DNA of 64,000 bases from UBA6263 sp049305865 (GCA_049305865.1 JBAQPP010000014.1:6994-70993), one strand, 5' to 3'; counted from the stretch's first letter, positions 11,721-27,001 are shown. A program made the numbers and translations. The notes: generated from the letters alone by a model not told the origin.

Positions 11721-11779
11721 TACAAGTACATAAATAACCAATACAAGTACAATATTTAAAACAAAGCTAAAACATAACT

Positions 11780-14700
11780 ATGTTTAATCAAAAAAAACAA
11801 ATAATATTTTTAATTACAATTTACGTTCTTTCATATTTTTTAAATTCATTATTTTTCATAAATTTTGATAAAACAAAAGCAGAAGATTCTTTAAAAAGCA
11901 CAAACATAATAGCAATATTAGTTGATCAGAATATTTATAACGACCTATCAGATGAAATACAACGATATACAAAGAATTATATCCAAAAAGAGGTTTCAAA
12001 TAGTAAGGCTGTGGTATTGCCTATTAATGTACAAAATTTTAAAGCTCAAGATATAACAAAGATTCTTGAAAATATGTATTTTGACGGACTCAAAGACGAA
12101 ACTTCAAAATTAGTGTGACTTATTTTATTATGAGATATCCCACTTCCTGTAATCAATAATCAATGATTTGTTTACCCAAGCATATATCCATATGTAGATT
12201 TTGAAAATCAAAAATTTATCCGAAGCGACCAACAAAAATATTTTATATATAACGATAATCCAAAGTGAGAACCAGAAATATGGCATAGTATAATAAATTA
12301 TAAAGACAATATATATGAATATCAATCATTTTTTGATAAATTACAAAACTATTATACAAATCCATCAGATTTTGTAGACACAAAAATTCGATATGACGAT
12401 ATGATAGCAAACAAAAATTATTTCTATCAAGAGGCTCTTGGATCGTATATAAATAATTTTATCTATTCAGAAGATATTTGATATCATAGGTTCACAAATC
12501 TTCTATTAAAAATGGTGCAATGAGAACAGAATGAACAAATATCATCTATATTATCATGATATCAATGAAACTTTAAAGATGACAATAATCAAACTATAAA
12601 TTGATATGATGTACAGAATAGTATAAACGAACTGAATGAAATCAAAGCACCTACAAAGATGCTACAAAAAATGCTAAATGAATCTTTCCTCAAAGAATAT
12701 GATTCCCTGATGTCTACAAAACAATTGGCGCGTATAAGAGATAATGTACAAGCGGCTTGAAGATGGATACAAACCTATACATGAGAAGATTGAATACAAG
12801 CAACACGTACATCATTTGATTCACACTATCAGAAAATAATGCAAAAGGACGACGTAATATTGCGTTACAATGCTAAATTATATCCTACATTAATTGAATT
12901 TAATAATATACTAGAAAAATCAGTTGATAAACAGATAGAAGACCAAAAATATTATATGCAAACTCCTCTACTTGTAGAATATCAGGAATATAAAGACAAA
13001 AGAAAACTAGTCCCATCCATTCCACCCAAAATGAAATGTATACCAGAGACTGATGATACATACAAAAACTATTATTTCGGTAAATCAGCTGAATATATAG
13101 AGAGTGTAGAAGATACAAGTATATATAGATGAACATTTAGGAATTTATCTGAAATAGATTGACTCACAACATGAGATATACAAAATTCATCAAACCCATG
13201 AACAGATATAAATACAAATCTAAATCTTAAATCACTATGAGCCTCTTTTGATATCTTTTCTACACAAGTACAATGAAATAGATGATTTAATATTTTTAAT
13301 TCTCCAGCAGAATTTGATCTTTATTCATGAACAAAAAAACACGAAAATCGAAATGAAGAATGTACAAAACGATACTTTCCATGGTTCAATATATGAATTT
13401 CTCGATTATGTAAAAAAAGAGTTTGGAAATGAGATTGAGATTGCGACCCAGCTGATACATCAAAACAAGCTGATTGTGAAGATCCCTCACAATTTGCAAA
13501 AAGAAATCGATGATGATCTTCTCCATTAAATTTAAATACATGAAAACTTGAAAATTGAATATATGAATTGAATTACTTTAATCGATCTTCTGCATGGCTT
13601 CCAATATATGATATAGCTTGATCAATAGCTATAACATGAAATCAATCAGAAGCAAATTCATTTTTATGAATCAAACAATATGCCTCTTTAACAAAAATTC
13701 AAGACAGATATTGAGACCTTGTATTCCCAGATAATCATACCCCATATGTATGAAAAACTTTTTTTGATATATACTGATTATCTAACAAAGATTGGTTAGA
13801 TTGATCCTACATATATCTGCAAATATGATCAAATAGGAATTGTTGAAATGATTGGAAAAAATATAAATATAAACTTATAGATACAAGATATAAAAATACA
13901 ACTATCAAACCAGAACAGGTAGACTGATTTGATTATGATAAATTCTCAGACAAAAACTATTTAAAAAAATATTACGATTATACAAAATTAGATATAGACA
14001 CATTATATACAAGAGTACAGGAACAAAAATCTGAATTTAATTGAACCTATACCTGATGAGTAACAAACAACTTAATAACAATAGATAATACAATAGATCA
14101 AACAATAAATTGATTAGATCAGATAATTAACTTCAATATAAATAATATAGGCAATCAGATACAGATCAGTAGTTGATGGATTTCAATTACAAGCTGAGTT
14201 CAAAATCAGATTCAAATACTATCTCCTGAAATATCAACTTGATTATCAAATCTAGACAATACTATAAGTATGATATCTACAAACAATATAGAATATTATA
14301 TTTCTATATTAAAGAGCACTGCAAATTTCCAAAAAGAACAAGTACAATTTTTGTCATGATGGAATCAATACCTAAACTCAAAATTTAATCTTACAAAGTC
14401 ATTATATACAAGTTTGCAATGAGATTTTGAAATATCTCAAAATACATACAATTCTATAAATACTACATGACTGACAGATAAGATAATCGATTTACAACAA
14501 AAAAGAAATGATATAAATAATCTACAAATGTGTTGATTAAATAATCCTTGTTGATGTACAAACAATTATACAATATTATGTAGTACTATAAATCAGACTA
14601 TAATTAATATAAATTCAATCAAGACAGCTATAAAAGAAATTGCTGAATATCAAGAATATGATTGAGCTTCATGGATTACAACAAAACCATTTGAATCTAT

Positions 14701-17700
14701 AAGTTTAACATTATCAGGAAATAATTTCGAACAAGATATTGTAACCTCATTAAATGACATAAATACATTTCAAATAATTTATGATACATCAAATATTCCA
14801 AAAATTCATTTTCCATGAATGAATATAACAACACAAGATAGACCAGTAGATTCACCAAGATATATTACATTTCAATGATTATCATGAAATGCCGTTAAAA
14901 TGATTTATCCAGATCTTTATAAGGTTGAAGTTTATTCTCAAAGTTGAGATATACTTATACTTAAAACACCTCAACAGATTGAAACTGCAATAAAATCATA
15001 TCTTATAAAAGTAGTACAAAAATATAATCAGACTCTACAAGATCAATTGGACCACAAAGTAAATTTTTATAATACACAATACGGTTCTTTCAATAAGCTA
15101 CAAACACTTAATACATTAGCAAATCCCAATCGTAATTATCAATTATTTAATAATGATTATCTTATACAAACAATTTGAAATGAAAACATCAAAACAATAT
15201 CACAGATACTCTATTATCATAATATAACAAATCAACAAACAAAAATCTGATCAACAATCGCCGAAGACATACAAAATAAAATAGATTGATTTGATATCAA
15301 TCAAAAAATCTCAAACGTAATGTCCAACTATCTTATACAAGACAACGATCAATGACCGCTTGTCACACCAAGTTATAACAGTAAATGATATGAGGTATGA
15401 TTTTTAAATTCAGATTGACAAGATTATATCAGTAGCAAACCATTACCAAGCTTCATACAACAGATTCAAACATCAAAATCCAAATTTACAGAAAATAATG
15501 CAAACAACCAAATACCACAAGAAAAATCTGAATTTGAACAACAATTAAATACAGAATGTTGAATAAACGAAGATTGAACTGCGTTATTATTAGATTTATC
15601 AGATTTTAGTTCTCCATGGGTAACAGCATTCAAATGTCGAATAAAAAAAACTCTTCAGAAACCATTTGATATAAGCGTAACATTTCCATTCTCAAGTAAT
15701 ATAGATGGATTCGTAACAGTCAATGAAATCGAAAAACAACAACAAATATTTTGATCTCAACGATCAGAATTAAATCCAAACGGATTCAATCAGAGTGTAA
15801 TAGCAAATACTACATCAGATGAAGATGCAATCAAGCTTCAAGAAATACTTTCTTATACTCAAACAAAATCTAATAAAAGCTCTCTTGATATGACGCACAA
15901 TACTTGAACACTATCCATACTATCAACAAAAGACTTATGAGACATCAAAATGAGCATATATACAACATGAAACGATTGTCTGTTTTCACCTTGAAAATCA
16001 AGTAATTTATGTACAGATCATATATCTATTCCATTCAATCCATATCTAGAAAAACAGACCATACCTATTCAAATCAAAGATAGCAAAGCAGGTACGACAA
16101 TCATTACATTTCAATTATGTATACCTGACAGTGAAACTTGTGTAAAAAAGACCCAACAATTAAATACTCTGCCATGAGATATACAACAACTCAAACTAAT
16201 AACACTAGATGATAAAGTAATGGCATGATCACAGATGCCGATAATGGTAAAATGACTTGATCAATATCAAAACGACGTATGACAAATTTTAAGAAATTTT
16301 TTCATCACAGTATCTACATGAGAAATATCAGATTGAAGTTCCAAATCACAATCAATCAGATTTAATAATTTCAATGAATCAAATTTTATATACTATGCTC
16401 CACTGTATAGTTCATGAAACAATTCTGTATCTATTGTTATTTCTTGAGAAAATACGTCAATATCTGCAAGCAAAAATTTAAATATAATAAAATGAATTCC
16501 TAAGGCTAAGTATTGATCAAACATAGTATACCAGGTTTTATGAAACAATACTTTAAGTTGAATAGTGAAATTTGCTTTACCAGAGATAACTAGTTACTAT
16601 CACTTCAACGATAATTTATGAATCAAACAGATAGATCAAAATAAACTACCTAAAATAGAATTGGAAATCTTTACACAAGATTGAAACAATATTCCTATTA
16701 CAACTTTCGCAAATATAAAGACAAAAAACAATCTAGTAAAAGTATGAAATATTCAATCACGCAATAGAACAATAAAAACATGATGAAATACTTTTGATGT
16801 TCAGCAGATGTGATTTTATGCACAAAATAATATTCAGATACAAAGTTGAAAAGTAACAATATTTATGTATCCAAATTTCAAGGCATGAGATGACACATTG
16901 ATAATAGATATACCATGAATAAAGACAATACAGATACCTATACAAGTCAAATCATGACCAGCAAAAATAATCAAACTCCAAACAAATAAAACTTCGATAT
17001 GAATAAATAAATCAACAAAGGGATCTATACAGATAACAGATTCACGATGAAATATTTTTATAGATCCTATAAACATAAAAGTATGAACAATATGACCTAT
17101 ACACATATCATGATCTACTTACAATCCTAAAATATTAACCATCATATGATGAACATACAATTTTGATATATCAAGTAAAGATCCTTGATGAATATGATAT
17201 ATTTTTGCAAATATAGATTGAGTGAATCTCAACAATCAGAATCCATGATATGAAACCATAGTAGTACAAAAAACAATAATACCTACAGAAAAACTAAATA
17301 TAATGTATCTAAATTTATTTGGTACAGATCGATGAAACCAACGATGATATTTTTCAGAGAATAAAAATTTCGTACAACAATTGATGACCTGATCAGAGAA
17401 ACTTATTGCGACTACTACATCTTTGATAGATCCATATAAGATCAAAAAAATTGAATATTTGATAGATACTAACTGACAAATTCAAAATACAGAAAATTTA
17501 CAGACAAATTTATCTTCTACAAAAACCAAACGAGAAATACAAGTAGATTGAATATGAGCTATATATATAGACAATAAAAATTTTAATATAATACAAGTTA
17601 CAAAGAGTGAAACATGAATTTATGAAAACATACAAGAAACATTACAAAATAATTTAGATAAAAATACATTCTATTATATACCAGAAATACTAGATGATAC

Positions 17701-20700
17701 CGTCATAGAAAATACCGTAATACAAAACAATATTATAATTAATTCCAGATCAGTATTTGATACACTTTGAAATATTGATAGTAAATTATCGATACAATTA
17801 AGTGATAAATATATAGAAGATTTAAATACACGAGAAATATATTTTGAAGATAGATTAGTATGAACCCTATTGATAAATATATGAGAAACTCCAATTATAA
17901 GCTGAGATATTATAAATACAACAATAAAATTATCTAATACTGATTACCAAAACATAATCACATTTTCCGATTGATCAACTAATTGAAAAAAATGAATCTG
18001 ATTCTATACTGACGATTCAAATTTCCCAGAAGATAGTAAATGATATAATTCTATAGAAGATAGTAGTGATCCTACTTTAAATATATGATTCAAATGAGAT
18101 TTAAAAAATATAACCTCATTTGCATGATGAGAAAACGTATGAGAATCGACCAAACATTTTGCATCAGAGTTTTTGATAAATTACTGAGACCCCTTAGTAA
18201 AAAGATTAAACAAAAACACAAATGTAAAATTAACAGATTATGATTGATGACTATGAAAAGTAATTTATTCAGACCCAGACAAAACAATATTTAAAGTAAA
18301 AAATATTGATTTTAACAACGATTGATTACAAGATTTTGTAATAGTATATACAGATTGAACAATCAAATTAGTTAAAAATTATTGATGAAATAATCCGTAT
18401 CATAACCTACAAGAATTATCTATATTAGCTGATTGAATAAAAGAAATTTATATATGAGATGTAGATTGAAATAATTATGATGATATAATAATTTTAACAC
18501 AATGAGATCAACTTAAAGCTTATACAAATCAGTTCTGAATTTTTGATGTTGATTGATATTTAATATGTTTAAATAGCAATGTAAAACAATGAATAAAATC
18601 AGAAGATGGATCTAATCTTTCATGAATAGATCAATTGTTTTTACAAGATATGAATAAAGATAAAAAAATAGACATTATAACAAACGATAAAGAATGATAT
18701 ATCAAAATATTCTATTGATGAAACAACAATTCTCAATCTTATGCAAATTATGTTTCTAAATTAAAATATACATGTGATCCAGATCGATATATAAGACAAT
18801 CAGTAAACCAAAACACAAAAATAGTAAAAAGATTTGGAATCCAATTAGACGAAGATAATAAAATATTAGACAATAGTTTAATTCATCGAAAATGACTTTC
18901 ACAAACAAGTCCTGAAGATCAATATCAGAATACTGAAGATCTGCAAGATGCTTGAATAAATATAGATTGAAATCAGATAAATGAATATCTAAACAATACA
19001 GATCCAAAAGATATAGATCAAGATCAATTGATAGATATGGTTTGACCAGATAATTTTGATGTAAGTAAAATGGTATGAGCCTGAGCAGAAAATTATCTCA
19101 AATACGTACAAGATCCTATTTGAATACAACCAATTTATGAGACACTCACATGAGAAAACCTAGTATTTAAACCACTATGATTCTTATCATGAAATGATCC
19201 TATACAAGCTTACAAAACATATGAAGATATTAATTGAGATATATTAGAATGATGAGATCTTGTTAAAATAACTGTCACACTCAAAGCTAATCAAAATTTC
19301 TTATGAACATTTATAGATAAGATATCTTGACCACGAGAGATTAAAATGCATCCAGAATGAAATATAAAACATTTCTGGTTCAAAACATGAACAGACATAA
19401 CAGACATAATAATGAATCGGAAAATAGATAACGGATATTCATATATGTTGGATAACTTAAATATTCCACAATGAGAATATATCCAGTTTTATTATCGAGT
19501 CAATTATATAGCGTGAGATAACGTTAAAATAGATATCAAAGATATAGACGGTAAAGATTATAAATACGAAGATTCAAACCCTTTGGCTCAATATACGATA
19601 GATAACTATCCAGACATATCTACCAAACCATCAGATTGATGTTCAAAATCTATGACAGTATTTTTCAATAATCATAATAATAACTGAAAAGACTACGATG
19701 AAAATTATGTAGATCTACAAAAAATAATGCAAGAATATACACAAGATGAACAAATAAAATATGAAGATACAATGTCTGAAATTACAAATATGATATGAGA
19801 TGTAAATTCAGAAGACTGAATATCTGCACTTGTTTGAAGTGATGCATTTGAAACATTTGATGTTAAAGAATTATTATCACAAGCCTTCAATTGATGAGCT
19901 ACCATTAATTTATGATTCTTGGATGAAGCAACAGCAGAGATAAACGATAAAATAGATTGAGCTCTTAATTGATTATGTAAATGATTTAAGTTATGATGAA
20001 ATTCATGTTGATGATTACCTATACCATTTAATCAAGCATTTTTAGCTCCATGAAAATATCATCTATTTGGTTGTTACAATTTACCTTTAGCTCCTTTAGA
20101 TAAAGGACTTCCACTATTAGCTTTCCCTACAAATTCAGTAATCCCTATATGGCCACCATCCCCTGCATGAGCATGATGATTGTTCCCATGAGCACCTACT
20201 TCACAATTTAGACTATACATAGCTCCAACTCTTACAATGCAAATCGGCGTTGCTATGTGTCTAGGACCATATAGTTTATGAGCTAATCTTCCAAAACCAT
20301 TTAGAGATATAGCATGAAATTGCATAGTAGTAGCCTTACCTATCCCTCTTCCTTGTTGAAAAAAATCAAATTCTACAACAAGCACAGATCAATATCCTCA
20401 GTGGATGAATGAAGTAGCATCAAACGCAAATAGTTGTAATAGTTTTGTATGACCATCATCAATATCAAATTGATATTCTCCATCTCCATTCCAATTAGTC
20501 TGATCTTCAGAGAGCAGTCCAAATTCAACACCAGTAATACCTCAAAATTCATACGCATTTGGATTTATACAAATAGATAAAGATCCTATTGGGGTTGAAG
20601 AAGAAGTAAAAGCACCAGAAATAACAATCTGATGAGTAAAATTACAATGATGAAAAGATATAAAAAATCAGATCAAAGGGTGACTAGTGAAATGATTAAA

Positions 20701-23700
20701 AAAACTGATCATAGACAATCGATTGGATAGACAAATTAAGTACATCATGAACAACCTGACAAAAATGGATGTGACTATTTATCTACCACAACTTGATGAT
20801 TTATCAAAATGATTGAGTTTCTGAGATTTACAAGAAAAATCTAGTGAATTTAAGCAAGCTAAGGTAGATTTAAAAAATAAAAATCAAATAGCAGCTACAA
20901 CAAAACTGAAAAAAAGTAAGTTATTGAAAGGATCTCAATTAAAAAGTGTTTCTAGTAACCTTTCTAATCCATTTGATTATATGGCATGACTATTTAATGA
21001 CACAAAACTTATCAAAATAAATCAAAAAAACATAAATATCAAAGTACCAATGATTTATTCAGAAGATATAAATGCTTATTCAAGTTATCTCAAACAACGA
21101 AAGAACATAAATCTATGAGAAAAAGATGAAAATTGAAATCTTATAAAAGAATGAATAATACATAAATGGAAGAATCTATTATATTGAGTAATCTGAATGT
21201 GTGCTTTAGATAGCCAAAAGATAGCAGAAAAAGAATGATTAAAAAGGAAATATACAGAAGTAAAAAGACAATTAACATGAGAAGTAAAAATGTTCAGAGA
21301 AGAATTAAAGGCCAAAAGAGAATTTAAAAGCAATACAGATTTTGGCAAAGTAAATGAATGTAAAAGTGATTATAAAAAGATTGATATATTAATAAAGTTC
21401 TCCAAAACAGTATTTAATCAAAGTGCAGAAAATTTTCTGAGTTTAGAAAAAGAAAGTATAATAGACCTAATCAAAAGATGTTCAATCAAATTCAATTCTA
21501 ATCAATGAAACACTTCTACTTTTGTACCAGATATACAGGAAAATAAATTAAAGGAATCTCTAGAAATCTCATCAAAAAATATAAAAAATACATCAAAAGA
21601 AATAGAAAATTATATATTAAAAAATAACTTACAAGAACAGTGATTAACATGAGACAATCTAACTTGATCAAAGGTAGAACAATGTTTAGATGTTTTTGGA
21701 GGTGTTGATTTTGATCTAATACTTGATTGATTCCTCTCTCTAGATGCCAATACCGCTCAATTAGAAACATCAATAAGAGAAAATATAAAGACATTGGAGC
21801 TTTACAAGAAATTTCCATTAGAATTATATGAATGGATACACATACAAGATAAATATTTATGAGAAATTTCTTCTCTACTAACAAATTTTGTTGGAAAAAT
21901 AACATCTCGAATAACAACCAATGCAAATAGATATTCTCAATATGTAAACAGCTTGGTAACACTTATATGAATCATCAAAACATATCAAATATTGATAGAT
22001 TTTTCAGTCAATCGATCTGAAAGATGTGGTAAATGTACAAATGATACATACGATTCATATTCATGTAGTTTATCAATGCTTTGTCCTGACATATGACTAC
22101 CTATATTAGCCATACCTTCATTTAAAATACCAAATATCATTATAGACCTATCAAGCGTAAATTTATGAATGGATATTTTACTTCCCAAATTTAACTTTAC
22201 ACCCACAAAAATAGCATTAGTAAAAATACCAAATCTACCAGAGCCACCAAAATTTAATGCAAATATCAGTTTAGAAGATCAATTAAAAATTTGATTAAAT
22301 CTTATATGAGATATCACAGCATCATTATCTTTTGTAAAAGATATCAACATACCTAGCATACCCCAGTTACCAAAGCCACCACAGCTTCCTCAACCACCAA
22401 CTCTTTTACCTACAGTAAATCTAGAACTTCCAGTTCTACCTCCAGCACCCAAATTACCAGAAATTTCAACATCAATAAAGGGAGTACTAAAAACAGCTGA
22501 AGTGATAGGTAAAATAATATGTATTGTAAAATGATGAATATGATTGGTTTGAGAGAAATGAGTAAAATGAAAAATAGAACAATTGACTCAAAGAACATAC
22601 GATGTACCATTCTTTGATTTTATGAATCTCACAATGAAATTTAAAGATCCTCCACTCAAATGATTTGATTATGAGATAGATTCTTATGTTAATTTACAAT
22701 TCAACTTTGATTGAGTTTACAGTGTTTTTGATTGATTAGCAGATCAGATAAATAAATATTCTCAATGATTTGAAAACGTCACAGAAAAGACGATATGACA
22801 GATAACAAACGAATTAAACAACTGAGAAATACCTTGGACCGACACTAGTGTTTGAGAAGTATTTTCAGAAATACAGTGATGAGACAATATCAATATAGAT
22901 TTAAATTCTTGAACGATCTTAAACTATAGTCCCAACAGTAAAACTAAAGTAGCTAGCTTGAATGATAAAGTTGTAATAAATACTTGAGGAAATGAAATTG
23001 AGTATAATTTGATAGATCATCAAACAGCAAAAAAATGACTTGTAGAGTGATTAGCATACTTCCAGACAATTTCATCAGATCAACAAACTAGCAAGAAAAT
23101 AAATGAAATATTACAAGAAATACAAGATGTAAAAATACAATGACAAACAGATGAAATCATAAATATATGACAACAAGCACAAGAAATTATTGCAAAACAA
23201 AGAAAAGAAAATATTCAATTGGCACAAAATATTAAAACAGACTATGATTGATTTATCAAAATAATAGAAAAAAATCCTACAAAATTAGTTTCAAATGATG
23301 AAATAAATATAGAATTAAAGGCTGATCTTTTCAAAATACCAGATCAAACAAAAAAGATTCTTCTTGCCCAAGAAAATCCAGTAAAAACTTATACAGACGC
23401 TCAAAGCAAAATGGTAAAATGATATCTTAATGCATTAAACACCAATGATGCAAAATCACTCAATATGACACAACTATCATATTCCAAATCAATAAATTAT
23501 TTGAGTAATCTAGATAAAAAGATTCAATTGGTTTCTAATCAATTAAACAAATCTCAAATAATTAAACCAGATTATAAACAGACAATAGACACGACTATAA
23601 CCAATACAAAGCCTTTGATATCGCAAAGCAACTGATGATCAAACAATTCATCTGCAAGTATGTGATGATACACAGATATATCCTCTTTCATAAATTGAGT

Positions 23701-25501
23701 TTTGATCCAATGATATAGCGGATCAGATAAAAAAATGGTTAATACAGTTTATGATACAGAGTTTGTAACTAATATAAAAACAAATTATTACCAACAAGAT
23801 TTAAATAAAGATAACAAAAAAGATGTTATAATGTGGGATGCCCACAATATTTATACAAAATATAACAATCAAGAAGATCAACAACCCAATACAAAAATTT
23901 ATACAAACTATTACACTTATAATAATTGATTATCCCATCCTATAGATTTACCAGAAATCACCAACCAATGATATCTACAGATATGAGACATCAGTATCAA
24001 AATCTATAGTCCAGATTTTGAAGTAAAGAATTTTAGAATATGATGACAGACTTTTGAAACTATAAGTTTTTCACGATTAAATAGTGAGTTTTTGTGAGAT
24101 AAGCCAGATTGATATCTCATCAAGATAAATCAAAGAATAGATACGTTCAACGATAAAGATCAAATTATAGATTCACTGAGCACAAATAAAATTAATAAAA
24201 AGTATGTATTAGTATTACCAATATGATTTGAATATACCTGAACAAAACTAAGACTAGAAGAATGAACATATAGAACAGAAAAGTTATTAACCTGAACAAT
24301 ACATCAAATAATATATTTTAATCCAGCAAATGAAACAATCAACGCAGTCTTAAATTCACTACCAAGAAATCGAGAATATACCAAAATTGCTACACTAAAG
24401 CTAGAAAATCAAATTTTATTTATCAATTCACCTTGGTCAAATCAAACAGTTTGATGAATACAAATATTATGAGATAATAAATGACCAGAAGCTACAGTAA
24501 CCCTTTATAGACCACTTATACAAAAAACCATATGAACATGAGATAATTTAAATTGATTTGTATGAACCAAATATATTTTAAACGCTACACGAGAAGATAA
24601 TATAGCTGTATCCAAAATGCGAATAGAAAAAGATGGTGAAATCATAGAGACATTAACCTGAATAAACAAAACATGATTTATCTATACAATACCACTATTT
24701 TTCACATGAGAAACTCAAGAAAAATATATTTTCCGAGCTGAAGATTTTAATAACAATATAGAAAAACAAGATATAGTACTCGATATACAGATACCAAAGC
24801 TAGAAATTACAGACATAAAAAAACTCACAGATCCTATATGATCTATTATCAATCCAATAACAATCACCACACAGATGGAATCTGATATAGATGAATGAAA
24901 TATAATATTCCAAAGATCAAGGTATAAAAACATACGACAAAATCTTACATGAACACTAACCAGTGGGAATGAAATATCAAAATATCCAGTCTGACCAAAC
25001 AAAACAATTATTACTTGATGATATTTTGATTTTTGAGAAACAATATGATTATATTTATCAGATTGAAGTCAGGTAGCAAGAGTAGATCCAAGCAATGGTA
25101 AAATAGAAATATTACCAAAATATAAAAATCAAGTTCAGATACAGTTGGATTTTACAAGCCATATACCGATTATAAAAATTGTAGATATAGAAAAAATAAA
25201 GGTTCTATTCCAACTTTATTTCCCACCTGAAGAACTAACTAATGTAAATTCAAACTGATACAGCAAAGTCAAACTTGAAAACCAATCATTCTGAGCATTC
25301 AAAGATTGACGAGCGGTTCTAGACAACAAACAGATAATATTATTTGTAAGTCCAGCCTGACATATATATACAGATCAAGAAATATACTGAGAATACTCAT
25401 TTGATGATAACAGCAAAACAGTTATTTATAAATTTTGGGCAAAGGATAAAGAAAATAACAAATGAAATATACAAGTAAAGATCAAACCTTTATTCCAATA
25501 A
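11780..25501 (+). CDS. Giant secreted protein (4,573 residues) with FG-GAP-like repeats
   Basis: A single frame of 4,574 codons ending in TAA; I read every codon from 12061 to the end and found no TAA or TAG. Hundreds of in-frame TGA (Gly) codons shatter it under the standard code. Residues ~7-27 are a hydrophobic signal/anchor. Visible regions: a cysteine-rich stretch near 918-935 (CGLNNPCGC); long beta-rich, Asn/Thr/Ile-rich segments; three Asp-rich FG-GAP/VCBS-like calcium-loop repeats near 2177, 2228 and 2291 (DFNNDGLQD, DVDGNNYDD, DMNKDKKID); a Gly/Pro/Cys-rich hydrophobic block 2730-2860; a charged helical region ~2955-3275; a proline-rich segment ~3524-3564; another DLNKDNKKD loop near 4007; and Ig-like strands near the C-terminus. 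No LPXTG motif and no C-terminal membrane helix. Probably an extracellular adhesin or fibre; the function is not known. Confidence 0.85.
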
Positions 25502-25510
25502 GAATAAAAA

Positions 25511-26470
25511 ATGCTTTATACAGTAAGTAAAACAATCTGATTCAAAATTTTTATAACAATTACAATATCAAGTTTTCTAATAATATTTTGATATGGTTTT
25601 GCTGAAAATTTAAATGATATAGATAATTGAGATTGTTGATTTGTTCAAGAAACGACATGATGAAATTTTTGAACTATATTAAATAACCGGTCATGACAAA
25701 ATGAATCTATTTATCCCAAAGAATCTATAAGGAGAGCCCTTTTAAATCTCAAAGCTGCTTGTTGCCAACAAAATAAAATATGATCCCAGACACAACGATG
25801 TAAATATGATAAAGAAAATTGATTCTTTTTAAACAATTATCCCGATAGTAAATTTTTATATGACCATTTGGTAGATATATGACTTAGAAGATTGGATGCG
25901 ATGGAAAAATTATTATATGAATGAACTACTCCAGATCCAATATGAAAAGAGCGAAGAGAATTTATAAATACAAAATGAAGTCAAGAAGAGTGAACAACGC
26001 CAACAGATATCCTACCAAAATTTAAAGAACAACGGACTTTAAATATAAATCATATATTACCAGATCGAGAAGATGCTAATTATAATCAACAATATCAAAA
26101 TGAACGAACATCAATAGCTGGACAACAATATACTAATCGACCATTGGTTAATAGATATTCCAATCTATGTAAAGTATCAGCTTATATATATTGATATATG
26201 TGAGCAAAATTAGGATATTATACAAGGACAAATTTATATTCTTCCTGTAAATTACAATCACAAGACATTACAGCAAGAAATATATCTTTCACCAAATCAA
26301 TAGTATTGAAAAAATCTAATAAAATATTATATGATAATATCAACTCTCATATTACAAACTATTTATCACAAAGCAGATTAGCAAAACTAAAAGAAACTAT
26401 ACTATGAATTGTCCAATATTTAAATGTTATCAATAAAAAAATTATTAAACTTATAGAAACATGTTCATAA
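25511..26470 (+). CDS. Secreted cysteine-containing hypothetical protein
   Basis: 319 residues. An N-terminal signal sequence is clear (KTIGFKIFITITISSFLIIF, then GFAEN), followed by a soluble domain with cysteines in GDCGF, AACCQQ, RCKYD, NLCKV and SSCKL, compatible with disulphides outside the cytoplasm. The second half (DITARNISFTKSIVLKKSNK onward) is helical and basic. Family not recognised. It starts 9 bases after the stop of the giant gene and is followed 24 bases later by the pilin-like gene, so the three probably form an operon for one envelope structure. Its first residues (MLYTVSK) match those of 26495 and 63862. Many TGA glycines. Confidence 0.8.
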
Positions 26471-26494
26471 ACGATTTATATATCCCATATCCCA

Positions 26495-26998
26495 ATGATT
26501 TATACTCTAAGTAAAAAAATTTTAATCTGATTGTTTTTTCTAAGTTTATTATCTATTTCTTTTGCTCAAGATACAGAAAATGATTTTTCTATTATACCAG
26601 AAAATAAAACATGATCACAAAATATATGAAATATAGTCAATCAGGTATGAGCAAGCTGAGGTAAAGTAATGGAAAATTATAAAGATCAAGCATATGGGAA
26701 AAAAGATCCAATAACATGAGAACGTCCATGAACAAGTGATTTAAGCCTATGAGATCAATTAGCCTCATGAATTATGACACGGGATACATTATTGGATTAT
26801 GTTACATATATAGTCAGATTTTTATTACAATTGTGATTACTTATATGAGCCGTAGTTATGATATACATATGATACAAAAAAATCACACAATTCCGAGACT
26901 TTAAATGAGGTGATATAAAATATGTAATCATGTGAATAGCGGTACTAGGGTTTGCTTATGTAATCGTCAAAATGCTTGTAAATATGTTTATCAAGTAA
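26495..26998 (+). CDS. Type IV secretion pilin-like small membrane protein
   Basis: 167 residues. It has a signal peptide (SKKILIGLFFLSLLSISFAQ), a ~70-residue polar Gly-rich stretch, then two membrane helices separated by a short basic loop: TYIVRFLLQLGLLIGAVVMI, then YIGYKKITQFRDFKGGDIK, then YVIMGIAVLGFAYVIVKMLV. This order (helix, GY/GF-K-IT loop, second helix at the C-terminus) is that of the VirB2/TrbC-like T4SS pilins common in Patescibacteria. The YIGY...IT and IMGIAV glycines are TGA. It is third in a tight cluster after the giant protein and a secreted hypothetical. Alternative: an unrelated two-helix membrane protein. Family call moderately sure. Confidence 0.7.
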
Positions 26999-27001
26999 TC
27001 A

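Noticed and set aside
13248..13529. 93-codon plus-strand frame that looks protein-like
   Set aside because: Alternate frame within the giant gene; the giant frame is uninterrupted here and contains better coherent domains.
20074..20385. 103-codon minus-strand frame
   Set aside because: Antisense to the Gly/Pro/Cys-rich block of the giant protein.
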